From: Bacteroidales bacterium
GTDB taxonomy: Bacteria; Bacteroidota; Bacteroidia; Bacteroidales; Paludibacteraceae
Length of the DNA stretch: 11,095 nt
Assembly (NCBI GenBank): GCA_900768725.1
Contig: CAAGDU010000133.1
Location: 1 to 11,095 of the forward strand
Direction of reading: 5' to 3'
The position numbers and the translations under genes are program-made. Below the pieces are notes generated by a model. That model did not search any database, was not told where the DNA came from, and saw nothing but the letters and a program-made list of their open reading frames with translations. Positions 6,594 through 11,095 of the stretch are shown piece after piece; the stretch's first letter is position 1, and each line of letters starts with the position of its first letter.

Positions 6594-7736
6594 ATGCGAT
6601 ATTTTCTGATAGCAGGCGAGGCGTCGGGTGATTTGCACGCGGCACGTTTGATAGAGGAGTTGCGCAAGCGCGACCCCGGTGCGTCTTTCACGGGTTTGGG
6701 CGGCGACAAGATGCGCGAGGCGGGCTGCAAGATTCTCGTGCACTACCGCGAGATGGCGTATATGGGTATTGTTGCCGTGCTAAAGAACCTCCGCAAGATA
6801 CAAGCCAACTTCCGCACTGCCAAGGCGGCACTGCTCCGCGGGAAGCCCGATGTGCTGGTGCTGATAGACTACCCTTCTTTCAATCTGAAGATGGCAGCCT
6901 TCTGCCGCAAGCACCTGCCCGACACCAAAATCTATTACTATATCCCGCCCAAGGTGTGGGCGTGGAAGACATGGCGCGTGCATCGGATTGCTCGCCTATG
7001 CGATGAGGTGTTGGGTATCTTCCCCTTCGAGCCGGCTTTCTACGCCCGCTACGGCCACCACTGTCGCTATGTGGGCAACCCTACGGCAGAGGAGATAGCC
7101 CTTTGGAAGACCCAACACGGAATAACTCCTCGCGAGAAGATAATTGCCATCCTCCCGGGCTCGCGGAAGGGTGAAATCAGCAAGTGCCTGCCCACGATGC
7201 TGGCAGCAGCAAAGCGAGTAGCAGAGCAGATAGCAAAACAAGAAGGAGAGCGATACGAGATAGTGGTGGCAGGTGCGCCCGGGATAGACGACCGTTTCTA
7301 CGCGCCCTACCTCAGCGACACAGGCATACGTTGCACCCGAGATACCTACCGATTGGTATCGCAAGCTGCAGCCGCGGTCGTCAACTCGGGCACGGCGACC
7401 TTAGAGACCGCCTTACTGGGCTGCCCGCAGGTGGCGGTGTATCATATCGCTTGCAGCAAGCACCTGATGTGGCTCAAGCCCCTCATCTTCTCCATCCCCT
7501 ACTTCACGCTGGTGAACCTGATTGCTGAAAGAGAGGTGATAAAAGAACTGGTCGGCGGCTACTTCACCCAAGCCAACATCGAGCAGGAACTGACCCGCCT
7601 CCTGACCGACACAGCCTACTATCTCACCATGTTATCTGCCTACGAAGACATCTCCCGCCGCTTAGGCACTACCCCCGCTGCAGAAAACGCTAAAGAAGCA
7701 ATTACGAATAGCAGCCTTATGACCGATTTACGATAA
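6594..7736 (+). CDS. lpxB: Lipid A disaccharide synthase (GT19 glycosyltransferase)
   Basis: Joins UDP-2,3-diacylglucosamine with lipid X to form the lipid A disaccharide, at the inner face of the cytoplasmic membrane. The 380-residue length matches E. coli LpxB (382). Family motifs in order: GEASGD (8-13), GLGG (34-37), the IDYPSFNL loop with the conserved Asp92, PPKVWAWK (118-125), GNP (161-163), LPGSRKGEI (187-195), and the UDP-sugar-binding SGTATLE (265-271) followed by VYHI and a YFTLVNLI stretch (303-310). Nothing appears missing. The ATG at 6594 gives the canonical start of the family. GCCGAAGAAAG upstream is at best a poor ribosome-binding site. The gene is 154 bases after the small membrane protein gene, with only repeats between, so co-transcription with surE is possible but not certain. 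A small 6-bp hairpin straddles the stop codon (7723-7740) without a T-run. Confidence 0.96.
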   Translation: MRYFLIAGEASGDLHAARLIEELRKRDPGASFTGLGGDKMREAGCKILVHYREMAYMGIVAVLKNLRKIQANFRTAKAALLRGKPDVLVLIDYPSFNLKMAAFCRKHLPDTKIYYYIPPKVWAWKTWRVHRIARLCDEVLGIFPFEPAFYARYGHHCRYVGNPTAEEIALWKTQHGITPREKIIAILPGSRKGEISKCLPTMLAAAKRVAEQIAKQEGERYEIVVAGAPGIDDRFYAPYLSDTGIRCTRDTYRLVSQAAAAVVNSGTATLETALLGCPQVAVYHIACSKHLMWLKPLIFSIPYFTLVNLIAEREVIKELVGGYFTQANIEQELTRLLTDTAYYLTMLSAYEDISRRLGTTPAAENAKEAITNSSLMTDLR

Positions 7737-7793
7737 TCGGATGTTGCATCGGTATAACCTACGTCCTACCACGCATTGATATAAAAAACGATT

Positions 7794-9587
7794 ATGAAGA
7801 AACAAGCAATACTATTTATTTTATGTTTATTTGCCAAAGCCCTATGTGGACAGGTGTATGATGTGCACGGGGATGCCCTACTTGGGAGACTTACTCAAGA
7901 GGGCTGGCAGGTGCAGCACCAATCTATGGCGTATGATTCACTGCGGTTATATATTTCTGCTCGCGCCCCCAAGAGTAGCCGATATCGGCTATATGTGTTG
8001 CCCCGACAAGGAAAGCAATGGGGAAGTCCACAAGCACTGTTTGTTGAGTCGTCAACCGACAGTGTAGCACACCTTTGGCCCTGCATAGCTCCTGATGGGG
8101 AACATCTGTACTATGTGGAAGAGCGAGTGCTACAGAAAGGTAAACAGTTGCATGTAACACGACAAATTGCCTGTGCTTTCATGGAAGGTCAGAAGTGGCA
8201 AATAGGAGAGCCGATTATTATATCTTCCGACGATGATATTTCCCCGTTGTTATTACCAGACGGAGTGACCATGCTCTTCTCCCGTTGGGAACAAGAGTCT
8301 CGTCGTGAGGGACATTATGGTTTGTACTATACTCGCAAGATGGATGCAACAAACTGGCTTATTCCTATAGCAATACTACCTGATGACCATCGTTCGCTAT
8401 ATGGCGGACACATAGTATCGGAAGGTGATAGCATACTATACCTTACAGAGCAGATCTGCCAAAAGAAGGATACCTCTTATCATCTTACTTCCATCTGCTT
8501 ACCTACTTCGTTTCGCTGTGGGGCATACAAGATATTGACAGGCTGTATGCGTGATGAGCAAACAGGACAAGCACTGCGGGGTAGGCTGGATGTATATGAT
8601 GCACTAACGGCACAACGTCTTTACACGGCGTATACTCATCCTCAAACCGGATGTTTTCGCTTGTCGTTGTCGCCCAATAGAGATTATCGTATTGATGCTA
8701 CAGCAGATGGCTATTCTCACTACTATATCACCCAAGAGCAGTCTGTGGATATTCATCTTTCCAAGCAGTTAGGTTTGACAATCGGAGTGTATGATGCTAT
8801 GGAAAAGATGCCAATTCGTGTGGATCGATTGCAAGCATCTGATTCCGCCACAGGGAAACGCATCCCCATAAGACAAACAGTTGATAGTCTCGGACGCATC
8901 TATATAGTTCCAACATTGAACAAAGACTACTTATTACTCTTTGAGAAAGCGGGCTACTATGATTATTCCATCAATCTATCCACAACGAAACCAATATGTT
9001 TTTCTGCATCTGAGTTTGACATAGCCATGGAGCCGAAGATGACACGCGTATATGTACAACTATTAGATGCAGAAACGGACAAGGAACTTGAAGGAATAAT
9101 ACGTGGGAACACCTATCTCAGGCAAGGAGAGCAATGTAAGCTCTCTTGTACGGCAAAAGGGTATTTCTTTGCCGACACCGCATTTATAACCATTGCCGAC
9201 ACAACACAGGAGGTGGTTGTTCGTTTGCGTCCACTGAAGAAAGATATGGTAGTTGAATTGCGAAATATACAGTTTGCATATAATTCTTACTTACTTTCAG
9301 ACGCATCCTACGAAGAGTTAGATAAGTTATGCCGCTTAATGGAGGATAATCCTCAAATGGAGATAGAACTGTCTGCTCATACAGATGATCGGGGTTCGGA
9401 TGCATACAACGACCGTTTGTCTTCGCAGCGCGGAGCAACAGTGGCTCGATACTTGGTCAAAGCGGGCATATCAGCCCAACGCATACATACCATAGGGTAT
9501 GGAAAAAGACGTCCGCTGGTACCCAATGATTCCGAAGAAAATAGGGAACGGAATCGGCGTGTAGAGTTTAAGGTGCTAAACCAGTAA
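7794..9587 (+). CDS. Secreted PD40-like / carboxypeptidase-regulatory-like / OmpA-domain envelope protein
   Basis: A 597-residue exported protein. A signal peptide (about 1-19, cleavage near LCG|Q) precedes a region with three degenerate PD40/WD40-like propeller strands: PCIAPDGEHLYYVE (96-109), SPLLLPDGVTMLFSR (150-164) and GGHIVSEGDSILYLTE (204-219). Two or three carboxypeptidase-regulatory-like beta domains follow (about 247-322, 326-410 and 416-480), the first clearest. The C-terminus is an OmpA-type peptidoglycan-binding domain (about 485-597) with NIQFAYNS, SAHTDDRGS, NDRLSSQRG, IGYGKRRP and NRRVEF. Asp531 and Arg546 sit at the spacing known for diaminopimelate binding in OmpA. It should anchor in the cell wall from the periplasm. 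The domain set resembles PorE of the type IX secretion system but lacks its TPR part. It starts 57 bases after lpxB and is markedly AT-richer, so it is probably a separate unit with the next gene. Confidence 0.9.
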   Translation: MKKQAILFILCLFAKALCGQVYDVHGDALLGRLTQEGWQVQHQSMAYDSLRLYISARAPKSSRYRLYVLPRQGKQWGSPQALFVESSTDSVAHLWPCIAPDGEHLYYVEERVLQKGKQLHVTRQIACAFMEGQKWQIGEPIIISSDDDISPLLLPDGVTMLFSRWEQESRREGHYGLYYTRKMDATNWLIPIAILPDDHRSLYGGHIVSEGDSILYLTEQICQKKDTSYHLTSICLPTSFRCGAYKILTGCMRDEQTGQALRGRLDVYDALTAQRLYTAYTHPQTGCFRLSLSPNRDYRIDATADGYSHYYITQEQSVDIHLSKQLGLTIGVYDAMEKMPIRVDRLQASDSATGKRIPIRQTVDSLGRIYIVPTLNKDYLLLFEKAGYYDYSINLSTTKPICFSASEFDIAMEPKMTRVYVQLLDAETDKELEGIIRGNTYLRQGEQCKLSCTAKGYFFADTAFITIADTTQEVVVRLRPLKKDMVVELRNIQFAYNSYLLSDASYEELDKLCRLMEDNPQMEIELSAHTDDRGSDAYNDRLSSQRGATVARYLVKAGISAQRIHTIGYGKRRPLVPNDSEENRERNRRVEFKVLNQ

Positions 9588-9620
9588 ATCCTAAGAAATC
9601 CCCACATAAAACAAACCAAT

Positions 9621-10937
9621 ATGGACAATAAACGCACTATTTTATTTCTTTTATTCTGCACCATCGTCATGCCGGTAGTAGGGCAGAAACTCAGTGAAGT
9701 GCTGCACCATGCAGATGAGATGTCGCCTCAGGTGGCTATATATTACCTGCGCGATATGCAGCAGCTCTTCACAGACGAGCCGAGAATCTATGCAAAAATG
9801 GGTGATATTGCATACCAACAAATAGACGGTAAAGACCCTATTACCGACTACCAAGAGCGCAAGAACCTGCTCTACTCTGCCCGACTCTATTATGGGAACT
9901 GCCTGCATTTTGCCAAAGAACGCAGCGATTATCCTATACTACCGACTCGAATTAAAGAAATAAAAGTCAAAGAGCAAGAAACAGATAGTCTCTACGAACG
10001 CTTTAATCGGTTGGTTAGCAATTACAATCAATGTGTATTGCTATTTACGAAGCTTATGGATAATCACAAACGTGAAAAGATGGCGCACTTGTTGTTTTCA
10101 AAGCAAGATAGTTTGTTGGTTGATAGTCTTCTGCTGATATCATCAAAGTTGCCTCAATACATTACGGAATACCAAGAGTTACAGACATGGAGAGATGTAC
10201 ATTTCCGATGGCTCCCTATTGAATTATATCGGTTAGATGGCCTTACATACTCCAACTTTTTGGAATCGGATATTGCGTTATGGGATTATTATCAATGGGC
10301 AGAACAATTTATAGCAACACAACATAGCGTATATGATGCACTATATCAGGAGATGCAAACAGATAGTATCTCCGAGCGTTTGCTCAATCAACTGCAGCAG
10401 GTGGACTATGGTTCAGCAATTCACGATTGGTTTGTTGTACGTAAGCAGAAGCAGCAACAGAATCAAGCATGGGAAATGATAGCAAAAGTTGACTCTATTG
10501 ACACTAATGAAACCATGATGCACTTATTGCTGCACGCATACTCACAACAAGCAGAACTACAAGAGTCGCTACATGCCCTACAACTGCATCTGCAAAAAAT
10601 GGATGAGAAAACTTTTATGCGCTACATCCCATTCTTCCATAGTCAACATATAAACTCCGTGGCAGAAGTGAAGCATTTGGCACAAGCAGATTATAACCAT
10701 GCCGCGATGCTTCAGAAACAATTCGGCACACGGCTAATCCACCTAGGCAAAGCATATATACAGCGAAAGACAGAGGATCAACGTGCAGAAGAAGGGTTTA
10801 TAATCTTAGGACAAGATGAGGTGCTCGCCATGGCGGTTTCCGGTAGTGAAATAGCAATCCTTTTGGAACAAGACGGGGGCAGCATAGTGCAGATAAAAAC
10901 AATCTGTCAAGATATGCTACAAGGAAATATCCACTAA
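9621..10937 (+). CDS. Unrecognised secreted helical protein (TPR-like N-terminal part?)
   Basis: A 438-residue protein that I do not recognise. The N-terminus (1-22, ending VVGQ) is a signal peptide with a hydrophobic core at 7-20 and no lipobox, so it is likely free in the periplasm. Residues 24-130 are helix-rich with alternating aromatic and small residues (VAIYYLRDMQQLF, RIYAKMGDIAYQQI, YSARLYYGNCLHFA), suggesting two or three TPR-like helix pairs. Residues about 130-390 remain helical, Gln-, Leu- and Tyr-rich. The last 45 residues, including GFIILGQDEVLAMAVSG and EIAILLEQDGG, look beta-rich. It starts 33 bases after the OmpA-domain gene and shares its low G+C content, so the two are very likely one operon. 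It may be a partner of the OmpA protein; this is inference from position and export only. Confidence 0.8.
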   Translation: MDNKRTILFLLFCTIVMPVVGQKLSEVLHHADEMSPQVAIYYLRDMQQLFTDEPRIYAKMGDIAYQQIDGKDPITDYQERKNLLYSARLYYGNCLHFAKERSDYPILPTRIKEIKVKEQETDSLYERFNRLVSNYNQCVLLFTKLMDNHKREKMAHLLFSKQDSLLVDSLLLISSKLPQYITEYQELQTWRDVHFRWLPIELYRLDGLTYSNFLESDIALWDYYQWAEQFIATQHSVYDALYQEMQTDSISERLLNQLQQVDYGSAIHDWFVVRKQKQQQNQAWEMIAKVDSIDTNETMMHLLLHAYSQQAELQESLHALQLHLQKMDEKTFMRYIPFFHSQHINSVAEVKHLAQADYNHAAMLQKQFGTRLIHLGKAYIQRKTEDQRAEEGFIILGQDEVLAMAVSGSEIAILLEQDGGSIVQIKTICQDMLQGNIH

Positions 10938-10979
10938 CACTACTTACCATTCAACGATTCATTTATGGGAATCTACCAT

Positions 10980-11095
10980 TAGTGTCCACTAAAATTTGGA
11001 CGTTTAAAAATTAGTATTTTAAAATAACAATAGTTCACTACAACTAAGTTGGTCTTTGACATTTTGAAAGTTAGTTTTGTTGAGCAGCTCGACCA
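10980..11095 (+). mobile_element. Possible insertion-sequence end (partial, runs off the window)
   Basis: Soon after the last gene the sequence changes to a motif typical of insertion-sequence termini: a short inverted repeat GTCCA (10984-10988) with TGGAC (10997-11001), then a strongly AT-rich non-coding leader and a promoter-like stretch reading outward toward the right edge. This layout (terminal repeat, about 100 bases of leader, promoter) is that of a transposase gene starting beyond 11095. No transposase, second end or target duplication is visible, so family and even nature are uncertain. Confidence 0.4.
11055..11079 (+). promoter_or_regulatory. Candidate Bacteroidetes-type promoter near the right edge
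   Basis: TAGTTTTG (11072-11079) matches the Bacteroidetes -7 consensus TAnnTTTG exactly. An upstream TTTG (11055-11058, within GGTCTTTGAC) would serve as the -33 box, but the spacing of 13 bases is shorter than the usual 19-21. The -7 match makes rightward transcription plausible; the pairing of the boxes is doubtful. Confidence 0.35.

Noticed and set aside
7723..7740. CCGATT/AATCGG hairpin over the lpxB stop codon as a terminator
   Set aside because: Only a 6-bp stem with no T-run after it; termination here is not supported.
7831..8067. 78-codon + strand frame inside the OmpA-domain gene
   Set aside because: Out-of-frame shadow within a gene with a clear signal peptide and domain order.

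Overview
The window comes from a member of the Bacteroidota, most likely the order Bacteroidales. The indicators are a hybrid two-component system of the one-piece Bacteroides type, a DUF4827-like lipoprotein next to a phosphoglucosamine mutase carrying the GGEGNGG sugar loop, a surE / small membrane protein / lpxB cluster, and a PD40/OmpA envelope protein. Start codons generally lack a good Shine-Dalgarno sequence, and one end-of-window promoter box matches the Bacteroidetes -7 consensus. All confident genes lie on the + strand.

Layout. (1) 3-2105: the 3' part of a hybrid two-component regulator (sensor tail, one membrane segment, kinase, receiver, AraC-type DNA-binding domain). Its propeller domain lies before the window. 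(2) 2133-3566: two predicted lipoproteins whose C-terminal halves both resemble the FKBP fold; the second looks like DUF4827. An AT-rich gap of 306 bases separates them. (3) 3567-3776: a GC-rich cluster of short inverted repeats, then glmM (3777-5156), which makes glucosamine-1-phosphate for cell-wall and lipopolysaccharide precursors. Two rho-independent terminators in a row follow it. (4) 5446-7736: surE, an overlapping 92-residue membrane protein, and lpxB (lipid A disaccharide synthase). The lpxB leader carries a 7-base tandem repeat and three degenerate copies of a ~21-base repeat. A fourth copy lies inverted upstream of surE. (5) 7794-10937: a two-gene unit made of a secreted PD40-like/carboxypeptidase-regulatory-like/OmpA protein and an unrecognised secreted, mostly helical protein. 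(6) 10980-11095: what looks like the end of an insertion sequence with an outward-reading promoter; any transposase would lie beyond the window.

How it fits together. The middle is ordinary envelope-precursor metabolism (GlmM, LpxB) with SurE nucleotidase. The final third differs: it is clearly poorer in G+C (22 of 60 bases in two hand-counted samples against 33-36 of 60 in glmM, lpxB and the regulator), encodes an envelope-anchored pair of unknown job, and is bounded by a possible mobile element. The OmpA protein has the propeller, regulatory-like and OmpA domains known from PorE of the type IX secretion system but no TPR part, while its partner is a helical secreted protein. A split PorE-like module is the most interesting hypothesis here, but it is not proven by the sequence. 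I found no tRNA, rRNA, CRISPR array or phage gene.
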